This document shows, one piece after another, positions 15,494-23,162 of a stretch of 29,626 nucleotides of DNA; position 1 is the stretch's first letter, and every line of letters begins with the position of its first letter. The translations under genes and the position numbers were made by a program. This stretch comes from JBDNBY01 sp039767595 (GTDB taxonomy: Bacteria > Pseudomonadota > Alphaproteobacteria > Rhodobacterales > Rhodobacteraceae). The notes beneath the pieces were generated by a model, which saw nothing but the letters and a program-made list of their open reading frames with translations, was not told the origin of the DNA and searched no databases. Where the stretch lies: contig JBDNBY010000005.1 of the NCBI GenBank assembly GCA_039767595.1, positions 1-29,626 on the forward strand, in the 5' to 3' direction.

Positions 15494-16435
15494 TTAGTCC
15501 GATGCTGCGGGCAGCGAGGCTGTCGCGCTCTCTTGATCAGTGTTGGGCGTGGCACCGGGGGGCGGCAAATCGCCTTTGACCGCGGGGGTTTGGCCCATGA
15601 GCATGCGGCAGATGGTGATCAGTTCATCCCGCATGTGTTTACGCGGTGTCACACGATCGAGCATTCCATGTTCCAGAAGATATTCCGCGCGCTGGAACCC
15701 TTCGGGTAGCTTTTCTCGGATGGTTTGCTCAATCACACGCGGTCCGGCAAAGCAGATCAAGGCATTAGGCTCCGCAATTTGCACATCGCCCAGCATCGCG
15801 TAGGACGCGGTCACGCCGCCTGTGGTGGGATGCGTGAGTACCACGATATACGGCAAATTTGCCTCTTTGAGCATTTGAACGGCCACAGTGGTACGCGGCA
15901 TTTGCATCAAGCTGAGGATCCCCTCTTGCATCCGCGCGCCGCCGGCGGCTGAGAATAGGATGAGGGGGCATTTCCGTTTTACCGCGGTCTTTGCGCCCTC
16001 AATGATGGCGTTGCCGACATACATGCCCATCGATCCACCCATGAAGGAGAAATCCTGAGCAACGGTCACAACATGCGTGCGGCCCATGTCGCCTTCGGCG
16101 ACGAGCATCGCCTCTTTTTCGCCGGTTTTCTTTTGGGCGGCCTTCATACGATCCGGATATTTTTTCTGATCGCGGAACTGCAGGGGGTCTGCTTTGGGCT
16201 GGGGGACGTCAATCTCGACAAAAATACCCCCATCGTACAAAGAGGTGAACCGATCACGCGGCGTGATCGCCATGTGGTGACCACAGCTTGTGCAGACATT
16301 GAGGTTTTCAGCAACTTCACGATGGAACAGCATCGTGCCGCACATATCGCATTTGTGCCACAGATTTTCAGGTGTTTCGCGACGTGAAAAGATCGAGTTG
16401 ATCCGAGGGCGAACGTAATTGCTGATCCAGTTCAT
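15494..16435 (-). CDS. accD: Acetyl-CoA carboxylase carboxyltransferase, beta subunit
   Basis: With AccA it moves the carboxyl group from carboxybiotin to acetyl-CoA, the first committed step of fatty-acid synthesis. The 313-aa protein has the N-terminal zinc ribbon (Cys29-x2-Cys32 and Cys48-x2-Cys51), then the crotonase-like core with MGGSMGMYVGNAI, SAAGGARMQEGILSLMQM and HPTTGGVTASYAMLGD. The C-terminal tail is Pro/Ala-rich. The ATG at 16435 has GGAG upstream and begins MNWISNYVRP, the usual family start. A longer frame to 16492 adds 19 residues without family support. The leader holds two alternative stems. Confidence 0.96.
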   Translation of the reverse strand: MNWISNYVRPRINSIFSRRETPENLWHKCDMCGTMLFHREVAENLNVCTSCGHHMAITPRDRFTSLYDGGIFVEIDVPQPKADPLQFRDQKKYPDRMKAAQKKTGEKEAMLVAEGDMGRTHVVTVAQDFSFMGGSMGMYVGNAIIEGAKTAVKRKCPLILFSAAGGARMQEGILSLMQMPRTTVAVQMLKEANLPYIVVLTHPTTGGVTASYAMLGDVQIAEPNALICFAGPRVIEQTIREKLPEGFQRAEYLLEHGMLDRVTPRKHMRDELITICRMLMGQTPAVKGDLPPPGATPNTDQESATASLPAASD

Positions 16436-16458
16436 GAGAGCTCCGCTAAAGAAGGGTT

Positions 16459-16490
16459 CCCATTCACATAGCAAATGGGCGTCAATTTGC
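16459..16490 (-). repeat. Two mutually exclusive short stems in the accD leader
   Basis: GCAAAT (16471-16476) can pair with ATTTGC (16485-16490). AATGGG (16474-16479) can pair with CCCATT (16459-16464). The middle segment takes part in both, so only one stem can form at a time. They lie 24-55 nt before the accD start codon. Confidence 0.35.
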
Positions 16491-16528
16491 AATGCACCAC
16501 AGTAGGGGAGAGCGTGTGTTTTTTCACC

Positions 16529-17008
16529 CTATGGCGCGGCGGTGGCGCCCCATAGGGCCGATTTGGGGGCCCAACCGCGAAAGCCTTGCGCGCTTATTTT
16601 GCACCAATCGACTTGGCATTCGAGCACATCGGCGATGACATTTCTTTCAAATGTCGCTTTGGCTGGCATATTGGGGCCGGCGCGCATGCGGATGTCTGTG
16701 GCTGCGATCACTTGGACGGTGCGGCGGCCTGTGATTTGGCTTTGGTGGACCCAGCCTCCAAACCCTTCGGCGTCTTGGATCAGGCGCCATTGCCCAAACT
16801 CTTTGGTCAAAAAGAGCGGCATGCCTTTGCGTAGAAATTCCCAATCGATCATATAGTCTGAGCCGGGTCCGCGGCGCACGCGCATTTTATCAAACTTTTG
16901 GCTCACAAACCGAGGAATATCGTGGCCCGTCGAGCGCCCGACACTCTGAGCATAGGCAGGCAAGCCGATTGTCATCATGAGCAAAATAAAAAGAGCGCGT
17001 CTGATCAT
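16529..17008 (-). CDS. Secreted SH3-domain protein
   Basis: A 159-aa protein with a signal peptide (MIRRALFILLMMTIGLPAYA, cut before Q-S-V). Two bacterial SH3 repeats follow: about residues 38-95 (MRVRRGPGSDYMIDWEF to GGWVHQSQITG) and 97-155 (DIRMRAGPNMPAKATF to RGWAPKSALWG). Such proteins are thought to bind envelope components, and the target is unknown. Cys131 and Cys136 could form a disulfide in the periplasm. It is 93 nt upstream of accD on the same strand and divergent from the dehydrogenase gene. Confidence 0.85.
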   Translation of the reverse strand: MIRRALFILLMMTIGLPAYAQSVGRSTGHDIPRFVSQKFDKMRVRRGPGSDYMIDWEFLRKGMPLFLTKEFGQWRLIQDAEGFGGWVHQSQITGRRTVQVIAATDIRMRAGPNMPAKATFERNVIADVLECQVDWCKISAQGFRGWAPKSALWGATAAP

Positions 17009-17101
17009 GGGGCCTGTCTAAAAATGTGGTTGACCTCTCTTGCCAGTAATGGCGCTTTGCGACAAGCTTTTCCACAACAGATCCAATCAAAAGGCTATTT
17101 G

Positions 17102-18085
17102 ATGTCACACGCGCCCAAAGTCATAGTGACCCGCAAACTCCCCCCCAAGATCGAAGAGCGGTTGTCTGAGCTGTTTGATGTCGAGCTTAATGCTTCGGAC
17201 ACCCCGTTTACGCCGGCCCAGCTGCGCGATGCGATGCAACGGGCCGATGTTCTGGTTCCCACAATCACAGATAAAATTGATAGCGCCCTTTTGGGCGGGG
17301 CCGGTCCGCAGCTCAAGCTGATTGCCAATTTTGGGGCAGGTGTGGATAACATTGACGTTGAAACGGCCCGCACGCGCGGAATTGTTGTGACGAACACGCC
17401 GGATGTTTTAACCGATGACACGGCTGATATGACGATGGCGTTGATCATGGCCGTCGCCCGCCGCATTCCCCAAGGGTTGGACCGTGTGCGCAGCGGCACA
17501 TGGGGCGGCTGGTCGCCAATGCAGATGTTGGGCGGCCGGATTACAGGCAAGCGGATCGGCATTATCGGAATGGGGCGCATTGGCCGCGCGGTCGCACTGC
17601 GCGCTCGGGCCTTTGGTATGGAGATTTCCTATCACAATCGCCGCCGTCTGGATCCACGCATCGAAGAGCAATACGGCGCGCGGTATGACGAGAGTTTGGA
17701 TCAAATGATCGCGCGCGTGGATATCCTGACCTTGCATTGCCCTGCGACCCCATCGTCCTTTCATATCATGAATGCGCGGCGGATCGAATTGATGAAGCCC
17801 AACGCCGTGTTGATCAATACATCGCGCGGCGAAGTGGTGGATGAAAATGCATTGGCTCGCGCCTTGCGCCAAAATAAAATCGCAGGCGTCGGTCTAGATG
17901 TGTTTGAACATGGCACGCAGATCAATCCCTATTTGCTCGAACAGCCCAATGCGGTGCTCTTGCCACATATGGGATCAGCGACCCAAGAGGGACGCCTAGA
18001 AATGGGCGAGAAAATATTGATCAATATCAAGACCTTTGCCGATGGGCACCGGCCACCCGATCAAGTCTTTGCCTCTGATCTATAA
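17102..18085 (+). CDS. D-2-hydroxyacid dehydrogenase (glyoxylate/hydroxypyruvate reductase-like)
   Basis: A 327-aa NAD(P)-dependent dehydrogenase that interconverts a D-2-hydroxyacid and its 2-oxoacid. The nucleotide-binding motif is GIIGMGRIGRAVALRARAFG (Gly156, Gly158, Gly161). The catalytic triad is visible as Arg242 (INTSRGEVVDE), Glu269 (GLDVFEHG) and His289 (VLLPHMGSAT). The DVFEHGTQINPYL stretch and the C-terminal GHRPPDQV resemble Rhodobacterales D-glycerate dehydrogenase/glyoxylate reductase proteins I recall. The ATG at 17102, with AAAAGG 9 nt upstream, gives the family length; the longer open frame to 16898 overlaps the divergent SH3 gene. Confidence 0.9.
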   Translation: MSHAPKVIVTRKLPPKIEERLSELFDVELNASDTPFTPAQLRDAMQRADVLVPTITDKIDSALLGGAGPQLKLIANFGAGVDNIDVETARTRGIVVTNTPDVLTDDTADMTMALIMAVARRIPQGLDRVRSGTWGGWSPMQMLGGRITGKRIGIIGMGRIGRAVALRARAFGMEISYHNRRRLDPRIEEQYGARYDESLDQMIARVDILTLHCPATPSSFHIMNARRIELMKPNAVLINTSRGEVVDENALARALRQNKIAGVGLDVFEHGTQINPYLLEQPNAVLLPHMGSATQEGRLEMGEKILINIKTFADGHRPPDQVFASDL

Positions 18086-18105
18086 GGCCTAAACGACCTG
18101 CGATA

Positions 18106-18930
18106 TTAATCGACAAACGCCTTTTCAATAACGTAATGGGCCGGTTTGCTATTGGCGCCTTCCTCAAGGTCATGGCTTTCGCACAGCGCCTTAATATCGG
18201 CGAGCATGGCGGCACTGCCGCAAATCATCACGCGATCGGTGGCGCTGTTCCAGCGTTGCACGCCAAGATCCTCGAAAAGCTTGCCTGAGTTGATCAAATC
18301 GGTTAGCCGCCCCTTTTGATGATACGCATCGCGGGTCGTTGTCGCGTAATGGCGCAACCGAGGGCCGGCAAATTCCCCCACAAGTGGGTCATTTTGCGCC
18401 TGATCCATAAGCTCAAACCCATAGGCGAGCTCGGCTTCTTCGCGGCAGGTGTGACAGAGGATCACGTCGTCGAATTTCTCATATGTGTCCGGATCACGAA
18501 TGAGCGAGGCAAAGGGCGCAATCCCCGTGCCCGTGGACATCATCCAGAGCCGCTTGGCCGGCAAAAGCGCATCATTGACCAATGTGCCAGTAGGCTTTTT
18601 GCGCATTAATATCGGATCACCGACTTGGATTTTTTGCAAATGTTGAGTCAGCGGGCCGTCGGGCACTTTGATCGAATAAAACTCGAGGGTTTCGTCCCAT
18701 GCGGGGCTGGCCACAGAATAGGCGCGAAACACGGGGCGCTCGGCATTGGGCAGGCCAATCATCACAAATTCGCCCGAGCGGAACCGAAAACTTGCCGGCC
18801 GCGTCACACGAAATCGAAACAGGCGGTCGGTGTAATGCTGTACTTCGGTGATCGTTTCTTCGAATGTATTCGCAGGGGCCGCGAAGCGCACGGCCTCGCC
18901 TGTTGTGTCGCGCTGTGTGGGTGTGTTCAT
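18106..18930 (-). CDS. fpr: Ferredoxin/flavodoxin-NADP+ reductase
   Basis: A 274-aa FAD enzyme that moves electrons between NADPH and ferredoxin or flavodoxin. The FAD-binding RAYSVASP (from residue 69) and the NADP-binding STGTGIAPFASLIRD (from residue 132) are clear, and the protein ends YVIEKAFVD, the usual C-terminal form in proteobacterial Fpr. GGAAGG lies about 6 nt before the ATG. It converges on the dehydrogenase gene with a 20-nt gap. Fpr commonly serves oxidative-stress and Fe-S biosynthesis needs (family knowledge); no SoxR-like site was recognised. Confidence 0.93.
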   Translation of the reverse strand: MNTPTQRDTTGEAVRFAAPANTFEETITEVQHYTDRLFRFRVTRPASFRFRSGEFVMIGLPNAERPVFRAYSVASPAWDETLEFYSIKVPDGPLTQHLQKIQVGDPILMRKKPTGTLVNDALLPAKRLWMMSTGTGIAPFASLIRDPDTYEKFDDVILCHTCREEAELAYGFELMDQAQNDPLVGEFAGPRLRHYATTTRDAYHQKGRLTDLINSGKLFEDLGVQRWNSATDRVMICGSAAMLADIKALCESHDLEEGANSKPAHYVIEKAFVD

Positions 18931-18949
18931 TGTCGCCTTCCAAAAATAT

Positions 18950-18980
18950 CGCGGCAGTTCTTTGACATTGCGATGCCGCG
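18950..18980 (-). repeat. Inverted repeat just upstream of fpr
   Basis: CGCGGCA (18950-18956) is mirrored exactly by TGCCGCG (18974-18980), with 17 nt between. On the transcribed strand the second arm is followed by ATATTTTT just before the fpr Shine-Dalgarno. It could be a terminator of the upstream gene run, an attenuator, or chance. Confidence 0.35.
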
Positions 18981-19095
18981 CCTAGGTGTGCTGGTTGAGA
19001 ATTGCTCGACCTGTTGCCCCTAGAATGCCCGTATATCTCAGGTCACGCAATGCCGCGGCGCAAGAAAAACACTGCGCATGCGTATTCGAGATGGA

Positions 19096-19743
19096 TCAAT
19101 GGCGTGCGGCATTGGTGAATTCACGCATCAAATGCGCAATATGTGCCGCTGGCCGCATCTCAGCGGGGGTATGGGGGCAATTGCGGCGCGCCTTGCACGC
19201 CAATGTCATACAGTGGCCAAGGTCGTGGGAACGGAGCGCATCGCGGCAGGCGGCGACATCATACGCATGCGGACCAAGGGCGCTGACGGGACAGCTGTAT
19301 AGGCACGGTGTATCGACGCATGTGTGGCACGGCGAGGCGCTGGGCCCGGGCCGTGGGTCAAACCCATCGCCAATCAGCGCGCCGCGAAAGGAAATCATCA
19401 ATCCAAAGCTATCATGCACCAACATCCCAATGGGCGAGGTGAAACATGATCCACTGCGCAACGCCCACTCATAAAAAGGGACATAGCCCCCATTGGGGTC
19501 ACGCTCAAACGGGAAGGTGGCGCGCTGGGCATGGGTCTGTGCAATGTCGGTCAACGCAGCACGGGAATATTGATCCAGCGAGGGGGCAGATGGGCTATGG
19601 CGCACCACATGGTACCAAAGGTCAGCGGATGGGGAGAGTAATAGAGCCTGCGGCCCGCCATATATTTCGGCTTCGTGCGGGGTGAGGGGGCATACTGCGG
19701 TTGGGGTAAACCCAGCCTCAGCCAATGCCGCCGCCACAGACAT
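19096..19743 (-). CDS. Ferredoxin-like 4Fe-4S protein
   Basis: A 215-aa protein of unknown role. The N-terminal 130 residues have no motif I recognise. Residues 139-151 hold CHTCVDTPCLYSCP, a CxxCx4CxxxCP iron-sulfur pattern (Cys139, Cys142, Cys147, Cys151). A second cysteine set follows (Cys166, Cys178, Cys183, Cys189), so two clusters are possible. The overall shape resembles the ferredoxin part of QueG-type proteins, but the cobalamin-binding part is absent. It begins 2 nt after the argB stop, so it is almost certainly translated with argB; why it travels with arginine synthesis is unknown. Confidence 0.78.
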   Translation of the reverse strand: MSVAAALAEAGFTPTAVCPLTPHEAEIYGGPQALLLSPSADLWYHVVRHSPSAPSLDQYSRAALTDIAQTHAQRATFPFERDPNGGYVPFYEWALRSGSCFTSPIGMLVHDSFGLMISFRGALIGDGFDPRPGPSASPCHTCVDTPCLYSCPVSALGPHAYDVAACRDALRSHDLGHCMTLACKARRNCPHTPAEMRPAAHIAHLMREFTNAARH

Positions 19744-19745
19744 GA

Positions 19746-20612
19746 TTAAAGATCTGCTCGAATGAGCGATCCCGCACCATGATCTGTGAATAGCTCGAGC
19801 AAACAGGCGTTTTCCATCCGTCCGTCCAAAATCACAGCGGCGCGCACGCCCGCTTCGATGGCTTGGAGGGCGGTTTCGGTTTTGGGCACCATACCGCCGG
19901 CGATTGAGCCATCTGCGATCATCTCTTTGATCTGTGCGGCGCGCAGTTCGGTCATGACTTTGCCATCGCTGTTTTTGACCCCAGCGACATCTGTTAGCAG
20001 CAATAGGCGATCGGCCTTGATGGCCCGCGCAATGGCGCCGGCCGCGGTGTCGCCGTTGATGTTATAGGTCTCGCCGTTGCGCCCTGCGCCCAATGGGGCA
20101 ATGACGGGGATCATTTCGGCGTCGAGTAATGTATAGATCACTTTGGGGTCGATGTCATTTGGCTCGCCTACAAGGCCCAGCTCGGGATTGGCGGGATCGC
20201 ATGTGATAAGCTGCGAATCCTTGCCTGAAATCCCAACGGCCCGCCCGCCTTGATCATTGATCGCTTGGACCAAGCGGCGATTGACGTTCCCTGACAAAAC
20301 CATCTCAACGACATTCATGGTCGCGGCGTCGGTGACGCGCTTGCCGTTGATGAATTCTGATGTGATCCCCAATTTGTCGAGCATCGCGTTGATCATAGGG
20401 CCGCCGCCATGCACGACAATCGGGTTGACGCCCACTTGCCGCATTAAGACGATGTCGCGCGCAAAACTTGCCATGGCCTCATCACTGCCCATGGCATGCC
20501 CGCCGAGTTTGATCACGACATTGGCGCCGGCATAGCGTTTGAAATGCGGAACCGCCTCGGCCAGAGTGCGGGCGGTGGTGATGGGATCATTTTGCATTTG
20601 GCGTATCTTCAT
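19746..20612 (-). CDS. argB: Acetylglutamate kinase
   Basis: Phosphorylates N-acetyl-L-glutamate, the second step of arginine biosynthesis. The 288-aa protein has the amino-acid kinase motifs VVIKLGGHAM (about residues 32-41) and VVHGGGPMI (substrate loop), VEMVLSGNVNRRLV, and the C-terminal NINGDTAAGAIARA and LLLTDVAGV. Length and the N-terminal helix are typical of arginine-sensitive, hexameric ArgB (inference). It starts 12 nt after the engB stop and ends 2 nt before the ferredoxin-like gene. Confidence 0.96.
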   Translation of the reverse strand: MKIRQMQNDPITTARTLAEAVPHFKRYAGANVVIKLGGHAMGSDEAMASFARDIVLMRQVGVNPIVVHGGGPMINAMLDKLGITSEFINGKRVTDAATMNVVEMVLSGNVNRRLVQAINDQGGRAVGISGKDSQLITCDPANPELGLVGEPNDIDPKVIYTLLDAEMIPVIAPLGAGRNGETYNINGDTAAGAIARAIKADRLLLLTDVAGVKNSDGKVMTELRAAQIKEMIADGSIAGGMVPKTETALQAIEAGVRAAVILDGRMENACLLELFTDHGAGSLIRADL

Positions 20613-20624
20613 GGTGCGGTTGTC

Positions 20625-21281
20625 TTAGCTCTCGAGGAGGCCGGCGATTGTGGCGCGCAGATGTGCAATTCCGTCACCTTTTTCCGACGACGTCAAGAGC
20701 ATTGTCGGAAAGGCGGCCGGATGTTTGGCCAACTCTTTGGAAACGCCCTCTAGGAGTTTTGGATATTCGGCGGCCTTAATCTTATCAGCTTTGGTTAGGA
20801 CAACTTGAAAGGTGACGGCGGATTGGTCCAGCAATGTCATGATTTCATGGTCAACGGATTTGACCCCATGGCGCGCATCAACGAGCACAAAGACACGGCG
20901 CAAATTGACACGGCCCGCAAGATATTTATTGAGTAGTTTTTGCCATTTGGCCACGATCGCCACGGGCGCGTTGGCATAGCCATAGCCGGGTAAATCGACG
21001 ACATAAAGGTCCTCGGCTGCGGTGAAAAAGTTAATTTCCTGCGTGCGTCCGGGTGTGTTTGAGGCGCGTGCCAGAGCTTTGCGCCCAGTGACCGCGTTGA
21101 TCAAGCTCGATTTACCAACGTTTGAACGCCCTGCGAAACAAATCTCCAGCCGGTCGGCTGGGGGTAGGCCGCTCATTGCCACCACACCTTTGAGGAAATC
21201 CACTTCGCCAGCAAAGAGCACACGGCCCCGCTCTAGCGAGGCCGCGTCTGGCGTGTCTTCTAATGTGAATGAAAACGCCAT
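20625..21281 (-). CDS. engB: Ribosome biogenesis GTP-binding protein EngB (YsxC/YihA)
   Basis: An essential-type GTPase that helps assemble the large ribosomal subunit. The 218-aa protein has the G1 P-loop GRSNVGKSSLIN (from residue 51), a G2 threonine in NTPGRTQEINFF, G3 DLPGYGYA and G4 TKADK. The start is 6 nt downstream of the yidC stop, a classic neighbourhood with yidC and the rnpA-yidD genes. Confidence 0.95.
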   Translation of the reverse strand: MAFSFTLEDTPDAASLERGRVLFAGEVDFLKGVVAMSGLPPADRLEICFAGRSNVGKSSLINAVTGRKALARASNTPGRTQEINFFTAAEDLYVVDLPGYGYANAPVAIVAKWQKLLNKYLAGRVNLRRVFVLVDARHGVKSVDHEIMTLLDQSAVTFQVVLTKADKIKAAEYPKLLEGVSKELAKHPAAFPTMLLTSSEKGDGIAHLRATIAGLLES

Positions 21282-21287
21282 TTTACT

Positions 21288-23075
21288 CTATTTCTTTGGT
21301 TGCTTGTTTTTGCCCAAAATGTTGCCAAATAAATCTGGCCGCGACCCTTGAGACGCCATGATCGCGTATTGCTGCATGAAGGTGATCGTGTTGTTGGCGA
21401 TCCAGTACAGCACGAGACCAGAGGCAAACGAGCCAAGCATGAACATAAAGACCCACGGCATCCATGCGAAGATCATCGCTTGGGTCGGGTCTGTGGGGGT
21501 TGGGTTTAGCTTTTGCTGAAGCCACATGGAAATGCCAAGCAAGATCGGCAAAATGCCCAATGAGACAAAGGCCAAGAGCGAGTCTGGGCTTGGCGGTGCA
21601 TAGCTGAGCAGGCCAAAGAGGTTCAAGATCGACGATGGATCGGGCGCAGAAAGGTCCGTGATCCAACCCAACCACGGGGCGTGGCGCAGCTCGAGCGTGA
21701 CAAAGATCACTTTGTAGAGCGAAAAGAAAATTGGAATTTGAACCAGAATTGGCAGACAGCCCGCCGCAGGATTGACGTTCTCACGTTTGTAGAGCGCCAT
21801 CATTTCCTGTTGCATTTTTTGCTGGTCGCCTTTGGTTTTCTCGCGCAGCTCTTCCATTTGCGGCTGAAGATTTTTCATCTTGGCCATCGAGACATAGGAT
21901 TTATACGCCAATGGCAGTAAGATCGCCTTGATTGCGAGTGTGAGCAAAATGATCGACCAACCCATGTTTCCAATCAAGCCATTGAAGAAATGCAGCGCTT
22001 TGAAAATAGGTTTGGTGAGGAAAAAGAACCATCCCCAATCGATGCTATCGACAAACCCTTGGATGCCGTCATTCTCGTAGTCGCGGATGGCTTCCCATTC
22101 TTTGGCGCCCGCAAAAAGACCCGAGGTCATCGTCGCGGTTTGCCCTGCGGCAACGCTCATGCGGGGCATGACAGTCTCGACTTGATATAGATCACGGGCA
22201 GGGTCGTATTTGGAAACGGCTTTGTGTGCTTGGCCTGGGGCAGGGATCAGCGTCGTCATCCAATAGTGGTCGGTAAAGCCGATCCATCCATTGCTTTCGA
22301 CTTGGCTGGTTTCGGCCTGCGCCCGCTCTTTCGCGTTAAAGTCATAATCGACCATATTGTCGTAATCTGTTTCCGTCAGATTGCCGTCGGCCATTTGGAC
22401 CATACCTTCGTGCAGAACGAAAAAGTTTTTCAGATCCTGCGGCTCGCCGTGGCGTGCCAAAATACCGTATGGGGCCAGTTCGATCGTGCCGTTTGTCGTG
22501 TTCAGCACGCTTTGGGTGATGGTGAACATGTAATTTTCATCGACGGATACGTCGCGCAAAAAGGTCAGACCTTTGCCGTTGTCCCAGCTTAGCTGAACCG
22601 GCGATTGTGGCGTCAGTTCGATGCCTTTGCTCAGCGTCCAAATTGTGTTTGGGCTTGGCACGTCTTGAGCGCCCACACCAGCAACGGGCACCCAGCCATA
22701 GACTGCGTAATATCCGCCATCGGCGCCATAGGGTGAGAGAAGTTGCACAATGTCAGCACCCTCATCGAGGGTCGTGGTATAATCTGATAAAAACAGCTCA
22801 TTCACGCGGCCGCCTTGAAGTGAGATATGTCCACTCAGACGATCCGTTGCGATTGCAACGGTGCCAGCTGTGTTTTCGACGATGTCGACCGCAGCTTGTG
22901 TCGTGTCTTGCGCAGTGGCCGCGACGGTTGGTGCAAGAGTATCCGTCTGGGATGGTGCGGCCTGCGTGCCATCAATGGGTTGAGGCGCAGGCGGCGGAAA
23001 AAGAGCATACCAAATGATGATCACCAAAAGGGAGAGCACTGATGCAAGAATGAGGTTTCTATTCTGTTGATCCAT
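21288..23075 (-). CDS. yidC: Membrane protein insertase YidC
   Basis: Inserts and folds inner-membrane proteins, alone or with SecYEG. The 595-aa protein has the Gram-negative layout: first helix (LILASVLSLLVIIIWYALF), a Pro/Thr/Ala-rich linker, a large periplasmic domain (about residues 60-345), and the conserved core with helices from about residue 350 (GWSIILLTLAIKAILLPLAY) to 580. The core includes the coiled cytoplasmic hairpin MAKMKNLQPQMEELREKTKG and the basic tail GKNKQPKK. In the 88 nt upstream, a TTGACC box (23133-23138, minus strand) may be a -35, but no good -10 follows, so its promoter is unsure. Confidence 0.97.
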   Translation of the reverse strand: MDQQNRNLILASVLSLLVIIIWYALFPPPAPQPIDGTQAAPSQTDTLAPTVAATAQDTTQAAVDIVENTAGTVAIATDRLSGHISLQGGRVNELFLSDYTTTLDEGADIVQLLSPYGADGGYYAVYGWVPVAGVGAQDVPSPNTIWTLSKGIELTPQSPVQLSWDNGKGLTFLRDVSVDENYMFTITQSVLNTTNGTIELAPYGILARHGEPQDLKNFFVLHEGMVQMADGNLTETDYDNMVDYDFNAKERAQAETSQVESNGWIGFTDHYWMTTLIPAPGQAHKAVSKYDPARDLYQVETVMPRMSVAAGQTATMTSGLFAGAKEWEAIRDYENDGIQGFVDSIDWGWFFFLTKPIFKALHFFNGLIGNMGWSIILLTLAIKAILLPLAYKSYVSMAKMKNLQPQMEELREKTKGDQQKMQQEMMALYKRENVNPAAGCLPILVQIPIFFSLYKVIFVTLELRHAPWLGWITDLSAPDPSSILNLFGLLSYAPPSPDSLLAFVSLGILPILLGISMWLQQKLNPTPTDPTQAMIFAWMPWVFMFMLGSFASGLVLYWIANNTITFMQQYAIMASQGSRPDLFGNILGKNKQPKK

Positions 23076-23162
23076 ATCGCGCCACGTTTCTTAATTCATA
23101 TGTGATGCGGGTTCACCATCTGTGCGCCAAAAGGTCAAGTCGTTTTAAAGGTTTCCTCTCGT

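Noticed and set aside
17009..17101. Promoter in the divergent gap between the SH3 gene and the dehydrogenase gene
   Set aside because: A TTGACC box is present on the plus strand, but no -10 box follows at 16-18 nt; left unassigned.
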